Counted from the first letter of the stretch, positions 1 through 11,657 are shown. The stretch is DNA of 64,000 nucleotides from Heterostelium multicystogenum (GCA_003667245.1 RCNN01000496.1:62001-126000); one strand, 5' to 3'. Translations and numbers: made by a program. The notes: generated by a model not told the origin, from the sequence alone.

Positions 1-2
1 TG

Positions 3-150
3 ATGAACAAAATGAGGCAAATGCAAAAATGGAAAAGTCGAGCTGAGGAATTATTGGAGGGATTGAGGGAGTCGAAAGGTTACTTATACAAACTATACAA
101 AATTAATAAAATGAATTTAAAACTTTTAAGTATGATGATGATTATTAAAT
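3..150 (+). CDS. Possible 3' end of an unidentified gene cut by the window edge
   Basis: From position 3 one forward frame stays open to a TAA at 148-150. Its first half reads like a charged helical protein (KWKSRAEELLEGLRESKG); the second half is AT-rich and looks less like coding sequence. A second frame (DEQNEANAKMEKSS then stop) is an alternative C-terminus, and a one-base error could join the two. No family can be named. Confidence 0.3.
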
Positions 151-2002
151 AATTAATGATTGATGTTTGTAGTAAGTAATATTATTATTATTTGTATGTT
201 TTTATAATTAAATCTAGATTAATAGTTACATTTATTTTGGTAATCGCAAATGAAACTAACTAAACTGATTCGTCTCAAATACCATAAAATTGTAATTAGA
301 CATAAATATATCACCTTCACTTACTTCTATTTTTAACAAAAAACAATTTATTCAATTTATATTTAAATTGAATTAAATTATTTAATTTATAAAATTAATA
401 ATAATAATAAAATAGTATTTGGTAAATAAAACATAGCACTCACAAATCAAACAAGACACTACACTACACTGCACTACTACTGCAATACAATTCATTTGGT
501 AGTATTTACATCTCAACTGTAAAGGTGTTACTACATAATATTTTCTTGTTTTCTATTATAGATATATTGAAAATCAAATGAAGCATCTAAAGTGAATGTA
601 GTGGGTGGGAGATTTAAATTGTTGTCAGCAGCTGACAATAACTAAAACTATAGAGTTGTTTTGTTAATGTTGTTGTTGTTATAGTTTAATGGATGTGTGT
701 GATTTTCGCACAGCATAAATGTTGGTTGTTATTGTAGCAACACTAAAGTAGTGTCATTAATGATATACAATTATATAGTGTATTGTCAAAGAAGGTGGGT
801 GGTAAATTTCTATTTTGTTTGTCAAATAAATAATAAACGATTCCCTTTAATTATCATTATCCATAGAAAAGATCATATATTACTTATTAAAGATATAAAT
901 AGTTTTCATTATGATGATATGATAGTGTTGTTCATCCTCCAGCTTTGCTTTTTTCCCAATTTTTTGCCAATTTACAATTTATTTTGGAAAGTAAAGTGGT
1001 TGAAGCGAAGTGTGGTTTTTGTGTTTTTTGCAACAACAACGTAATCATCATAATGGTTACTAATATATGTACATTTACATATCAGCTCTTACAGATGTAG
1101 TTTTGGTGTGAAGTTGTATCAAGCTAAACAACTAAAAACGACATATAGATACCTACATTTGGTTTTTTTACTTTTTGGTTTAGTTTTAGGCGTATTAGTA
1201 TATTCTTAAATATATATAAAATAACAATAAATGACAGTTATAAGATTTGATAATAGTGACTAATAGTTAGTTAACTATTAAAGTAAAATATAATAAATAT
1301 AAATAAAATAAATAAAAATATATTACAAAAATACAAATAATTATATCTTTCTATTAGGGATTGTAGTTATAGGTTCAATATATACAATGATTTCTCGTTT
1401 ATAAAGTGAGTTATAAAATGAATACAATCTTTTTTAAAAGAAGAATATAAAATGATTAAAGCTAATAACTTTGATATAAATAAGATATTTGAATAAAGTT
1501 TGATCTATGTTAATTTATGTTGTGAATAATATTATAATTATATTTATATTTCTTAAAAATTAGATAAATGTTTGAGTATTAAAATGCTAAGATATATAAT
1601 GATTAATCTATATAAGATAAATAGTTTTCTATATTATTATTATTTGAATAAAAGCTATATATAAATATAAATATGATTTCTTTATTTATAATTGTGTTTA
1701 TGTAGTAGTTTGAATATGATAATAATGGGTGTGTTTGTTGTATGTTGTATTTATTTTTAAAGTATTTAGGTTGTTTTGGATTTGGTTTTTGGTAAAAAGA
1801 TGGTGTTAGTAATGCCATTGATGTGAGGAGTCCTCACTCCTCTTTGCATCATTGCAAATTTGACCACCAGTGTTAAAGTTCCCATTTTTTTGCAAAAATA
1901 AATATAATTTAATTATTTGCAATTTTGGTTTTTCAATATTTTGCAATGAAGTTTTCCTCTTACTTTTTATAGTAAGATTCGAATCCCATTTGGACATTAT
2001 CG
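151..2002. other. AT-rich intergenic region
   Basis: About 1.85 kb of very AT-rich DNA with T and G/T-rich tracts. The open frames in it (for example 751-1044) have the low-complexity composition of random AT-rich sequence and no recognisable motif. A near-palindrome (GAGGAGTCCTC) lies around 1826-1836. No gene supported. Confidence 0.6.
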
Positions 2003-2305
2003 ATGCCAAAAGAGGAGTACCAAAATACAGAACAGTCATCACATTCGATTATCTCAATTTTATACGATTTGAAATCTCCATTCTAACCAATTTCGTTGGA
2101 CTTATCTCACCTCGTTGCCGATCAACTGAAATATTACACCAGATTTCTGTGTAATATATATAACGCAACAGATGATGACGTCGGTATCCAGTTCATAATT
2201 CATGATTTGAAAAGTTAGATGATTCAAGATGACCTGTTACTGTTCAATTTTGAATCTAAACATTCGCTGGCGAACAACCAACAATTTCTACTTAATAGTT
2301 TCTAA
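2003..2305 (+). pseudogene. Decayed coding-like stretch
   Basis: One forward frame from an ATG at 2003 shows protein-like composition (SLDLSHLVADQLKYYTRFL, then FNFESKHSLANNQQFLLNSF). It is interrupted by an in-frame TAA after SPF and a TAG just before a second ATG at 2219, and ends at a TAA at 2303-2305. The GC content and codon choice stand out from the AT-rich flanks. I cannot assign a family. It may be a gene relic, or a gene with unrecognised introns; a frame on the other strand is a weaker alternative. Confidence 0.25.
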
Positions 2306-2768
2306 ACTCACTTATCTATGAGAGGATATTTTTCACAGTGAGATTCATTCCTACCATTATTTATATGATTTTTATATATCTCATCTTCAATCAATTCTAG
2401 ATAATATCAATTAATAATATAATTACAAGTAATATCTATTTACATTTAAACAAAAGATAGTTGTTAGATAAAGAGTTTGAAGTGAAACTAAAGTTTAGAT
2501 CTAACATCTTTATTCGCTTTTCTTGATTTGGTCATATGCTATCAAAACTAAAGTCTTGGTGCCACTCATTATTATTTGAGAAATGAACGATAATAATGTC
2601 ATAAAAAAATTAATAATCAACGTTACCAAATTTAATTGGGGTTGGGTGCACAAAAAACGAACGAAGAAAATTTAAATTAATATTTATTTTTTTGATTTCA
2701 TTGTTATTATTATTATTTTTTTGTTTGATTACATTATATTATAATATAAAGATATAATATTATAAGAT
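2306..2768. other. Intergenic DNA and probable promoter of the NOC2 gene
   Basis: AT-rich DNA ending in long T tracts (around 2682-2740) just before the NOC2 start codon, an arrangement common in dictyostelid promoters. No individual element can be assigned. Confidence 0.4.
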
Positions 2769-5503
2769 ATGGGTAGAGCAAACAAAGCAACTAAGAAATT
2801 GGACGTCCAGGCTTTGAAGAAGCAGAGACGTACCGTCAGAAAGTATCACAATGTCGAGAGCAAAAAGATGAAGACCTTGACCAACAGAAGAAACAAGAGA
2901 GGTGAAGGTATGCCATCCTTTGATCTTTGATTTGCAATTTGATCTTGTGGTTTGTGACGAAACTAACTCAATTGCTATTGTTAGATGAAGAAGATGTTGA
3001 GGTCGAAGAACAACAAGTAAAGAAGAATTTGAATATTGTTGCTGGTGAAAACGACGAAGATGTAGATTTGGAGAACTATGATGAGGACGATGAGGATTTT
3101 GATGAAGAGGACTATGAGGAAGAGGAAGAGGATGAAGATGAGGAGGATGACAATCAGTTGTTTAGTGAGAAGGATAAGAAAATGATGAACAAGAAAGAGA
3201 AGGCACCAGCAGCAGCTAAAGCTACTGATGATTCATCATCCAAGAAAGATTCAGACTCTGTCTCATCATTGAAGAGTCAAATCGCAAAGCATCGTGAAGA
3301 CCTCGAAAAGCTTAGAGAGAAAGATCCAGAACTATTCAAATTTATGGTAACAATGAATCTGGTTTGTTGGACTTTGGTAAAGACGAGGATGATGACGATG
3401 AAGAAGAAGACGATATGGATGATGATATGGATGACGACGTAGAAGATGGAGAAGAATCCACAGATAAGAAGAAGGACAAGGTAAGTCGTTAAACGCTCCA
3501 CTCGTGCGCACATTATTAACTTGAGCATCAAGAAAAAGAAACAAAAATCAGAGAAACCAAAAGAACAAGAAACTTTGACAAGTGAATTGTTGGAGTCATG
3601 GTTTGAAGAATGCGAGAAGGAGCTTACATTGAAGAGTTTGAAGAAGATGCTGTTGGCATTCAAGTCAGCTTGCCACACTGGTATGCCAGGTTCGATCCAC
3701 ACCCAAAAGAAAAAGATCGAAGACACTCGTGATGATGATTCCATCAGTGGACGTGATGTTCCATTCAAGATTGTACACAGCACTGTCTTCAATCAGACAT
3801 TAATTCTCTGTCTCCAACACATCCCTAAATACTTTGACCAACTCCTCAGCTACGACAGCACAAAGGACAGCGAATCACGTCCCAAGCTTCCAAACACCCA
3901 CGAGAAATGGGCGATAATGTTCTCTGTTATTCGTACCTACATTAAAAACATCATCTATTTGGTAGACCAACTGTCAGATGCCAAGATGATTCTAATTGTT
4001 CTTAAGGGTTTGGAAAAGGTCATCTGCTACCTCGCATGTTTCCTTCCATCCTCCAAGCTGGCACTCAAGGTAACTAACCCATCGGTCTACACAACTCATG
4101 CCGACTCTAACAATTTATTTATCATTCTCTAGACATTATTACAACACTGGCAGTCATCAGATGAAGCAGTTAGAATCATTGCATTTTTATGTATTAGAAA
4201 GATGGCTATCTACACACCATATCCATTCATCGATGAATGCTTGAAGGGAGTCTATCTTACATATGTCAGAAACAGCAAGTTCGTGTCTACCACCAGTTTG
4301 CCAATTATCAACTTTATGTGCAACTGCGTTGTTGAAATATTCAGCTTGGATTTCGCCACCTCCTACCGTCATGCTTTCGTCTATATCCGTCAATTGGCTA
4401 TCCATTTGCGTAACACTTTGAACAAGTTGACCAAAGAATCAATTCAAAATATCTACAACTGGCTGTACATCAACGGTCTCAGAGCCTGGGTTGATCTGCT
4501 CTGTGCCCACCCACAACAGGAGCAATTGAAGCTTCTTCACTACCCAGTAGCCCAGCTGCTTATTGGTGTCATTGGACTGACCAACTCTGGCAAATTCTTC
4601 CCACTCCGTTTCAACTGCATTCGTATGTTGAACCGTCTCGCCGAAACCAACTCACTCTTTATCAACACCGCTCCCTATTTTGCTCGAGTTGCTCACTACC
4701 AAAGAGTTCACATCCGAAGGTGGGGCAACAGCCGCCAGAAACAAGGAAATCAATTTCCTCACCACACTTTCTATTCAGGACTCATACCTCAACACCCGTT
4801 CATTCCGTGATGGTGCAAGAGATCAATTTTTCTTACTCCTCACCGAAAACCTCAATATCTATTCCTGTCAAATTGGATTCCCAGAGTTGGCCATTCCAGT
4901 CATTATACATCTTAAAGAAGTACCTCAAGGAAATCAAAAATGTCAAGACAATTAAACAGATTAAAGAAATTATTGATGCCGTAAGTAGTACTACTTAATT
5001 ATCCACAGTTGGAATTATTATTATATTAACAGCTACTTTTCTTTAGATTAATAAACAATCGAAAACCATTAAAAACAAAAGAGATCAAGTACGTTTTTCA
5101 CCAAAGGATACCAAGCAAGTTGCTGCTTTTGCAACTCATTTGAAGGAGCAATTGGGTGCCAATGGAAATCCACTTTCAGTACTGTTCAACACTCTCAAGA
5201 AGAAAGAGTCAAGCACAACAAGAAATGTTTTTACAATCCACAAAGGAATACGACTACGAAGATGAAGAAGAAGGAGAAGATGAAGTTGATGATGAAGAAA
5301 TGGATGAAGATATGGAAGACGATGAAGAAATGGATGAAGAGGACGATGAAGAAATGGCAGAAGATGATGAAGAAGAAGTTGACGAAGAAGAACAGAAACG
5401 TCCAGCAAAGAAAACCAAACCAGCCAAGAAATCAAAGAAAGTACTCCAAGAATCAACTAACGATGATGTTGTTGAGGATTTAAGTTTCTCTGACGATGAA
5501 TAA
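2769..5503 (+). CDS. noc2: Nucleolar complex protein 2 (NOC2/NOC2L family)
   Basis: NOC2 proteins work with Noc1 and Noc3 in nucleolar maturation and export of pre-60S ribosomes. The start at 2769 opens a Lys/Arg-rich N-terminus. Introns are 2908-2984, about 3481-3525, 4070-4132 and 4981-5046. After an acidic/Lys tract comes the family motif DPELFKF, then the conserved helical core (SIQNIYNWLYINGLRAWVDL, LLHYPVAQLLIGVIGLTNSG, FFPLRFNCIRMLNRLAETNS). The C-terminus is Asp/Glu-rich followed by Lys/Pro, ending FSDDE. The predicted length, about 820 residues, is slightly longer than usual because of acidic expansions. Frame breaks occur near 3341, 3526, 4677, 4915 and 5210; at 3341 and 4677 a single missing T in a T run restores the frame, so these look like sequencing errors. 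Family assignment is firm; the second intron junction is not. Confidence 0.9.
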
Positions 5504-5650
5504 ATAAATAATAAACAAATACAGTACTTAATTTAACAAAGGAAAATAATAAACATAATTATATGAGATTTATTATGTTTGACCTCTATCAACTTGAGAA
5601 GTATAATATCTTGATAATTATTTCCAGATTGGAACCTGACATCCCAATGA

Positions 5651-5991
5651 GTTGGTCAAGTCCTGAAAAATTCACCTGTACCGTCGCCTGCTTCATTACC
5701 TGCCCCAACCACACCAAAACTTGTTTTTACCTTCAATGATATGGAAGCACTAACACACATACTTGATGTGGCACAATCTGGTTCATCAATAACTTCAAGT
5801 GAAAAGAATATACTGGTTCCAGTAACCAAACCCATAGAAAAACCGCATCAAAAGGCACATCAACAACTTCAACTCAAACAAATATACGTGTTCCAGTTAC
5901 CAAACCCTCATCAAAATCTACATTCAAACCTTTTTCTTTGTACAAAAAAAACCTAATGAATAAAATGACATATGTGATATTATTTTGCTAA
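5651..5991 (+). pseudogene. Fragment of an unidentified low-complexity gene
   Basis: Two frames that join with one indel near 5850 encode a Ser/Thr/Pro-rich segment (PTTPKLVFTFNDMEALTHIL) and two copies of a PVTKP motif (LVPVTKPIEK and RVPVTKPSSK). There is no convincing start codon, and the frame runs into the palindromic array that begins at 5966. It may be a relic or the 3' part of a gene whose upstream exons are not recognisable. No function assigned. Confidence 0.3.
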
Positions 5992-6160
5992 TATGGCATA
6001 TTTCATATTATTAATATGACATATGTGATATTATTATGATTAATATGACATATTTCATATTAATAAAATGGCATATGTGATATTAATATGTTAATATGAC
6101 ATATGTCATATTAATAAAATGACATATGCCATATTATGTTAATATGGCATATGCTACTTT
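5966..6160. repeat. Tandem array of quasi-palindromic GRCATATG units
   Basis: Eight copies of a unit close to GRCATATKTSATATTAAT begin at about 5967, 5995, 6018, 6047, 6070, 6098, 6121 and 6146. The spacing alternates near 28 and 23 bp, so the higher-order period is about 51 bp. Several copies are perfect dyads such as GACATATGTC and GGCATATGCC. Copies differ at only a few positions. Confidence 0.85.
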
Positions 6161-6825
6161 ATCAATATAATAAAATAAATCAAAATGGTTTTTATTTGAC
6201 CACTGGTCAAATAACCGGTTTTAGATTTCCATATTAAACACCATTTTTCTGATCAGAGATGAATTAAAATTCAATGAATGAATTGATTTACTTTTTATCT
6301 CCTTTGTATTGAATTTTGGTGTCTAAACAAATGGTTACCCTTTTCAATAGTGTCTTGACCAATTTTATTCAGACTCACTATCAGGACTTAATTTAATAAA
6401 ATTAAGTTCATTAATTTATCCAAAATATTTTCTTTTAAGTTATGCAAAGATCTATATGTATAAAAAATCAATATTTGATTAAAATGATTAGGTTAACTCA
6501 AACAAGGTCCCAAAAAAAACAAAAAAATCAAACAAAAAAATATAAAAAAAACATAAGTATCAAGGAATGTTTCCTTTTTGATGAAAGGGTTTGTAAAAAG
6601 TCAAGAAGGATCCTCCACATTCAGCAATTCAGTATTTATTCTTGTTTGTTTGCGGTTGAGGTTGAAATATTATTAGACAGCAAAGAAAAGTCGGATACAA
6701 TAGAATTAGATATCAGTAACAATAACAATCTTACTAAAAACAGCTAAGCAGAGCCAATCAAAGTGAAAATCAAAAAGGCGTAGATCAGTCCAAACTTGGT
6801 TTGAGGACCAACTGAGGGATGAAAA
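6161..6825. other. Intergenic DNA with a perfect inverted repeat
   Basis: AT-rich sequence upstream of the first membrane-protein gene. At 6192-6214 there is a perfect inverted repeat with 11-bp arms around one base (TTATTTGACCA / TGGTCAAATAA), followed at 6213-6220 by the palindrome AACCGGTT. An open frame at 6442-6747 is Lys/Asn-rich, matches nothing recognisable and is not supported as a gene. Confidence 0.5.
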
Positions 6826-8267
6826 ATGTCATATCTTAAAAAAATCATCTTTGTTGCCACCCTGGCAATCGTGGCAGGAATCATCTATTCGTTGGCTACC
6901 CCGTGGTATCTTATTACAAATGGACAGGCCTATTACTATTTCGCCTGGTTCACGGTCACTGATTATGATGTAAGTATTGAAGCCATTTGGGAGAGCGAAT
7001 ATGACCCAACCCAACGCGCACCTATATACCTCAGAATAGGAACTCATTCTCAATTCCAATTTCTAGTTTGATGGGCATAAAATAGACAGCTTTTCATTCG
7101 ATGGAGGCAGTAGCATCAAGGTCATGTTTTCCATCAGCTTTGTTTTCATGTTTATGGCGCTGCTGTCATCGGTGGCGTCTGCAGTCTGCTCCTTCAATCT
7201 CTTTGTGAAAAAGACAGTGCATGTCTCGCGGTTGGCCTGCGTGATGTCTAGCTTTACACTGTCACTTTTATTTGTGGCGTTTTTCCAATTCCTACGGGTG
7301 ACCAGTTCACTCAACAGCGACGACTTTCTGGACTGCCAGGAAGTGTTCATACGCGCACCTGAAACATTCTGTACAACTTTTATTGGTGAATACTTTCAGA
7401 ACGATGATATCATTTGGGCGATGGAAACCTCAGAATGGATATTGGATGTGTTTGGCATTGATCATCACCGAGTCGATTGCATTGGTGCTGTGCATCTTCT
7501 ATTTACTACAAGAGTTTCGTCATCACAAAGATACCGGATGACGATGGTTTCTTGATATTTTTCGACAACATCAAGAGAATCAGACGAGTCAGCAGACAGC
7601 GAAGAAATCACTACAGAAAGATCACTTTTAAAAACGAAAGTGAAGTTCACGATCTTCTTCTCAACAACTCTATACCAAAGTTTTCAATTCCCGACCTCGA
7701 AAGAGCTAAACAATCGGTCTCAAGCAACATTAAGATTGGTGGCTCCAGATCATTGTCAATTAATGCTGATGATACTGGAGACCAGCCTATTATAAACTTT
7801 GACAGCGATGATGGACAAGTAAATATAACTTTGGTACCGGGTAACTGTGACCACAACTACAACTACAACTTCACCACAAGTTCCACAACCTCAAACTCAA
7901 CCAAATTCATTCATAAGCCCCACTTTAACATCATCTGGCAATGATAATAGTTTATTTAAAAACACCATTCATAATCCAAAATGCATTGTTTTCTATTAAT
8001 ATTAGCAGTGATAGTAAATATGGAAGCAGTCTATTCGACTCTGAAGATTGCGATATTCCAACTATACCACCTCCACCACCTGCTCCCTCCACAAGTTATC
8101 AAAGAATTGGACAATATCTAGATTTCAGCTTCGACGACAATAATAACAGAATGAACGTTGATAAAGAGCCATCAAGTACAACAACTACAACTACAACCAC
8201 AACCACAACTACAACTACAGGTTCACCTTCTATTCCAAGTTGGAAACAAGGAGAATCATTGATATAG
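6826..8267 (+). CDS. Four-TM membrane protein, paralogue 1, with long cytoplasmic tail
   Basis: First of three tandem paralogues. Exon 1 (6826-6969) encodes TM1 and the family signature TPWYL; intron 6970-7066; exon 2 continues in frame (FDGHKIDSFSFDGG). TM2 is near MFSISFVFMFMALLSSVAS, TM3 near LACVMSSFTLSLLFVAFFQF, followed by the shared TSSLNSDDFLDC loop and, after a frame break near 7415, the G-W-P-x-N/S-G signature and TM4. Unlike its neighbours it has a tail of about 250 residues rich in Ser, Asn, Pro and a Thr run (8179-8220), read across frame breaks near 7530, 7845 and 7995. Tail continuity is inferred. The function is unknown; the family looks dictyostelid-specific. Confidence 0.65.
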
Positions 8268-8638
8268 ATTACATTGAGATGAAATGTAATTATATCTAAC
8301 CAAATCCAATTGAAATTTTAATAAATTCTATTGTAAATGATCATTCATACCAATCCAGTAAACATTGATGATTGACCAAGCAACAGGTGGTGATTGATCA
8401 TTCTGTTTGCGATGGTTCACACTTATTTTGCGACCATTGTGGTTAGGGGTGGGTGTGGAAAGGTGCTTTAGATTTTAAAACATTTTTAATTAGTTTTTTT
8501 CAAAAAGATCTGATTTCGTGTATTAATGAGGCAATGGAGCTTTTGTTTTCTCTCCCCCAGCCAATTGACTTTTTGATCATTGTATTGTGTTTATTTGGTA
8601 CAATTTAGTCATATTATTAATAATAGAGAAAACGAAAC
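8268..8638. other. Intergenic region between paralogues 1 and 2
   Basis: AT-rich 3' flank and promoter sequence containing a GGTGGTGATTGATCATTC segment. No gene or clear element seen. Confidence 0.5.
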
Positions 8639-9402
8639 ATGTCTATTCTACAGAATATTTCACTCTTAGATCACTCAAGCAAAAGCTATATCTTGCTCAT
8701 ATCTTTTGACATTTTGTTTTCGCCATTGATCATTGCGCAATATGTTCCAATTGGTATAGCATTGGAACACCAGATGCCGATATCTATTTCGTCTTTTTAG
8801 TTATACTATAAATGTAGGTAGACTTCTACTCTATCGATGTAGCTGCAGCTCTCTAAATAAATATTGATTGTCGATATGCAGAATTTTTGATAATCCAGCT
8901 AGTTCAAGCAGTGGCGACGATCAAACAGGATTGAAATACAGTGGAATGAGCATTCGTCATACATTTGGAGCGGTTGCTGCTTTCGAGATCATGTCAATCA
9001 TTCCCCTGATTTTGATTTTACTATGGACACTTCAAGTTGTTTTACAAGACCAGAAACTCTGATAAACCAAGAAAGATGTCAATGTACTACTCGGCAGTGT
9101 TGTTTGCACTCCAATTCATTGGATTCCTTTGCTTCTTCAGTATTACCAGCAACTTTAAGAAAGACAACATGTTTGTTTGCAACGATCAATACTTTTGCAA
9201 AACCCTCAGCGGACATTTCAAATCAAACATATTTTGGAAGCCAGTCAGCGGTCTCTGGCTTTCACTCAGCACCATGTTGCTTTGCCTTGCCAATTTGATG
9301 ATCTCGATTTTCATGAATGTAGACCGAACTGCATTTGTCCACAAACCGCTCATCGGAACCAATCAGCCAAATAAGATTGAATCAAGTTACAGCGCACTAT
9401 AG
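8639..9402 (+). CDS. Four-TM membrane protein, paralogue 2
   Basis: The start at 8639 (MSILQNISLLDHSSK) opens a hydrophobic segment and, after a frame change, the signature PWYSIGTPDADIYF that matches TPWYL in paralogue 1. An intron runs from about 8814 to the AG near 8880. The second exon carries TM2 (IMSIIPLILILLW), a frame break near 9033, the basic loop FYKTRNSDKPRK, TM3 (YYSAVLFALQFIGFLCFF), the shared loop ITSNFKKDNMFVC, the PVSGLW signature and TM4 (LSLSTMLLCLANLMISIF). A short tail ends in YSAL. It shares its four-TM layout and loop motifs with both neighbours. Function unknown. Confidence 0.65.
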
Positions 9403-10010
9403 AAATATTACACAACCAATAATAATAACAAAAAACAGATAGAAATAACACCTCATAAACTAAATAATAATAATATGTAAATTGCACCAATATCAACAAC
9501 TATTAAACAATCAAATGATGGTAAGGTTGTTTAGATTCACACACTCACAGCAAAACAAATTGTTGTTTCATGACAATTTATTAAACAAACCCGGAAAACC
9601 TGGTTATTTTAGTGAGTGGGGACTTGATCACAATTCCAAACACAACACCTGGTTTCCGAAAGTTTTAGTTAATATTCTTTTTATTTTTCCATTTTTCATT
9701 AAAAATTTTGCGAAACAGCAAAAAAATCAAATCATTTGTTTGTTTGGTGATACCATTCGCATTTCTAGTTAGTATCTCCAATTCAAAACATTAACATAGT
9801 AGCAGCTTATCCTTTATTGAATAAAAATGAATATATATTAGATTGAGCAATTCAATTCAACCAATAAGAATAACCTAACTCAACATTCCAGCTTGTACAT
9901 TTGTTTTTTTTAAATATAAAGAATATAGATTAGAATATAATATTATATATACATAAGTCATTTAAATAATACATACATAAATATAGATAAAACACATATA
10001 TATCAAAGAA
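9403..10010. other. Intergenic region between paralogues 2 and 3
   Basis: About 600 bp of AT-rich DNA. The 96-codon open frame at 9482-9772 is Asn/Phe/Lys-rich, with no family resemblance, and is probably chance. Poly-A/T and TATA-like tracts precede the next gene. Confidence 0.5.
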
Positions 10011-10863
10011 ATGCTGAGTGGAAATAAATTGATAGAGATATTTGTTTTTTGTATTCGGCTTCATCTTTGGCTTTGATCATATATTCAATAACTCAACCAT
10101 GGTATATCATATCTGTTATTGATGAGGGTAATGGTATTTCGGAATAATCAAATTAGGGCTAGATATAATACTTATGTAGGTAAACGATGGATTGGATTGG
10201 ATTGGATACGATATCAAAGGAAATCAGATGATATTAATATATAATCATTGTTAAAATAATGAATTTAGTCATCTGATGGAGAACATGTTGAATCTAGTAA
10301 TTATAAAGATTTGAAGCATATTGGTCGTACGCATGACTGCAACTTTGGCATTGATTATCATCTCATTGATTCCTTCTTTTTCACAAGCATTCTTGTGTCT
10401 TATGTTTTTACCAAGAATGACCAATAGCGAAAACTTTCAAAAGCAGTAGTCATTGTTTCTGCGATATCATTTTTAATCCTTATGACAGGATTTTCCACAT
10501 ACTTTAGTTTGACAAGTAATCTAAAGGCCGACAATTTCTTAAATTGTCTGGAGAATACTTTTGCCGCGACTTCAAAGGGACTCCACAGACTACCACAAAA
10601 TTCAGATTACCATAAATTCGGAGAAGATACCAACATCAACCAAAGAGTGTTCATTCAAAGCTCGAACAATAACAATAATAATTTCATAAGCATCAGTAGT
10701 AGCTCAACATTTAGTTTGGGGACCTCTGAGTGGATTCTATTTCACACTCACTGGAATGTTATGTTCATTCATCTCATTGATAGTGACGATTGTACTCTAT
10801 CAAATACATAAGGTCGAGAATGAGGAGTATCTGCCACTAAAGAAGTCGACCGGTGTAAATTAA
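10011..10863 (+). CDS. Four-TM membrane protein, paralogue 3 (damaged reading frame)
   Basis: Recognised by its family motifs rather than one open frame. The start at 10011 (MLSGNKLIEIFVFC) leads, after a frame change, to ITQPWYIISVIDEGNG, equivalent to TPWYL in the other copies. A probable intron with donor near 10179 follows. The second exon encodes TM2 (TLALIIISLIPSFSQAFLCL), TM3 (VVIVSAISFLILMTGF), the shared loop TSNLKADNFLNC, an Asn-rich insert, the WGPLSGFYF signature and TM4 (TLTGMLCSFISLIVTIVLY). The tail ends KKSTGVN. At least four frame breaks are needed, so decay cannot be excluded. Confidence 0.55.
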
Positions 10864-11136
10864 TCACAGCAACATCTATTTATATTCACAACAATCAATC
10901 ATAATAAACCTAATTTGTAATATATATCTACTTTAATATAAATTCTAGAATAATTGGATTATTCCAGGTTTCCAACCCAATCAAAGGCTAAAAACATTCT
11001 TGGAAGTGTCATATTATAAGATTTTCATAGCTATTACCACATGTTAGATTAAAATTTTGAGTTATTTCACTTCCACCACATTGAAATTATTTAGAGGTAG
11101 ACAGGTGAGACTGACAGTTAGTGGATAGCTAAGACA

Positions 11137-11657
11137 ATGGATGTTGGCAGTAATCCTAATTTTAAGAATGGAAATGGTGTTGCTATTACGGTGTCTGATG
11201 CTTCATTGAATCGTGCTGAGCAATTGGTTAGTTCTATACAGGAGAAGGAGTATGAAACGTGGCTGGGAAAACGTGATAGAGATGAAGACATATTGGATGA
11301 TGATGAAGTCGAGGAAGACGTTTACTTTTCACAATCTTCACAGAAAGAGGAAGACACACTCGACGGAGACTACGATAACCATGAAATCAGCAGGGATAAA
11401 GCACCAAAAGAAGAATACAAAAAGAATAAGTTCGATGCTAAGAGCAAGAGTTCTTTCACAACTGCGAAAGGTCATCAAATAAGAGTATCAATGGAGAAGC
11501 TTAACAATGCAAATATAAAATGATAGACGATATATGCCATGAGGAAATAGATATAGATGCTTTTCGTGATGTAATAGTACTACTTGATCAACCTTTTACA
11601 AAAGAATCAGAAGAAGAGGAAGAAGCAGCAAAAGACAATGTAACAAACAAGCAATAA
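11137..11657 (+). CDS. Small BRC-repeat protein, candidate RAD51/DMC1-binding factor
   Basis: A predicted protein of about 172 residues. Residues 9-31 (FKNGNGVAITVSDASLNRAE...) align without gaps to the BRC repeat of BRCA2: F, then G, I-x-V-S, L, A and L at the expected spacing. Residues 107 onward (FTTAKGHQIRVSMEKLNNA) match better, with the F-x-x-A motif that in BRCA2 occupies RAD51's self-association pocket. After one frame break near 11515 the second repeat continues MIDDI, equivalent to the LFDE motif. Between the repeats lies an acidic linker, and an acidic tail (SEEEEEAAKDN) follows. The helical and OB domains of BRCA2 are absent. The first repeat lacks the T-A pair, so binding there is less certain. 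It could be a divergent BRCA2 fragment or an independent mediator or inhibitor. It is convergent with the WD40 gene. Confidence 0.65.

Noticed and set aside
751..1044. 97-codon open frame in the left intergenic region
   Set aside because: Composition is that of random AT-rich DNA (Phe, Ile, Tyr, Leu), with no motif and no supporting neighbour.
9482..9772. 96-codon open frame between membrane-protein paralogues
   Set aside because: It lacks the family TM pattern and signatures and has AT-driven composition.
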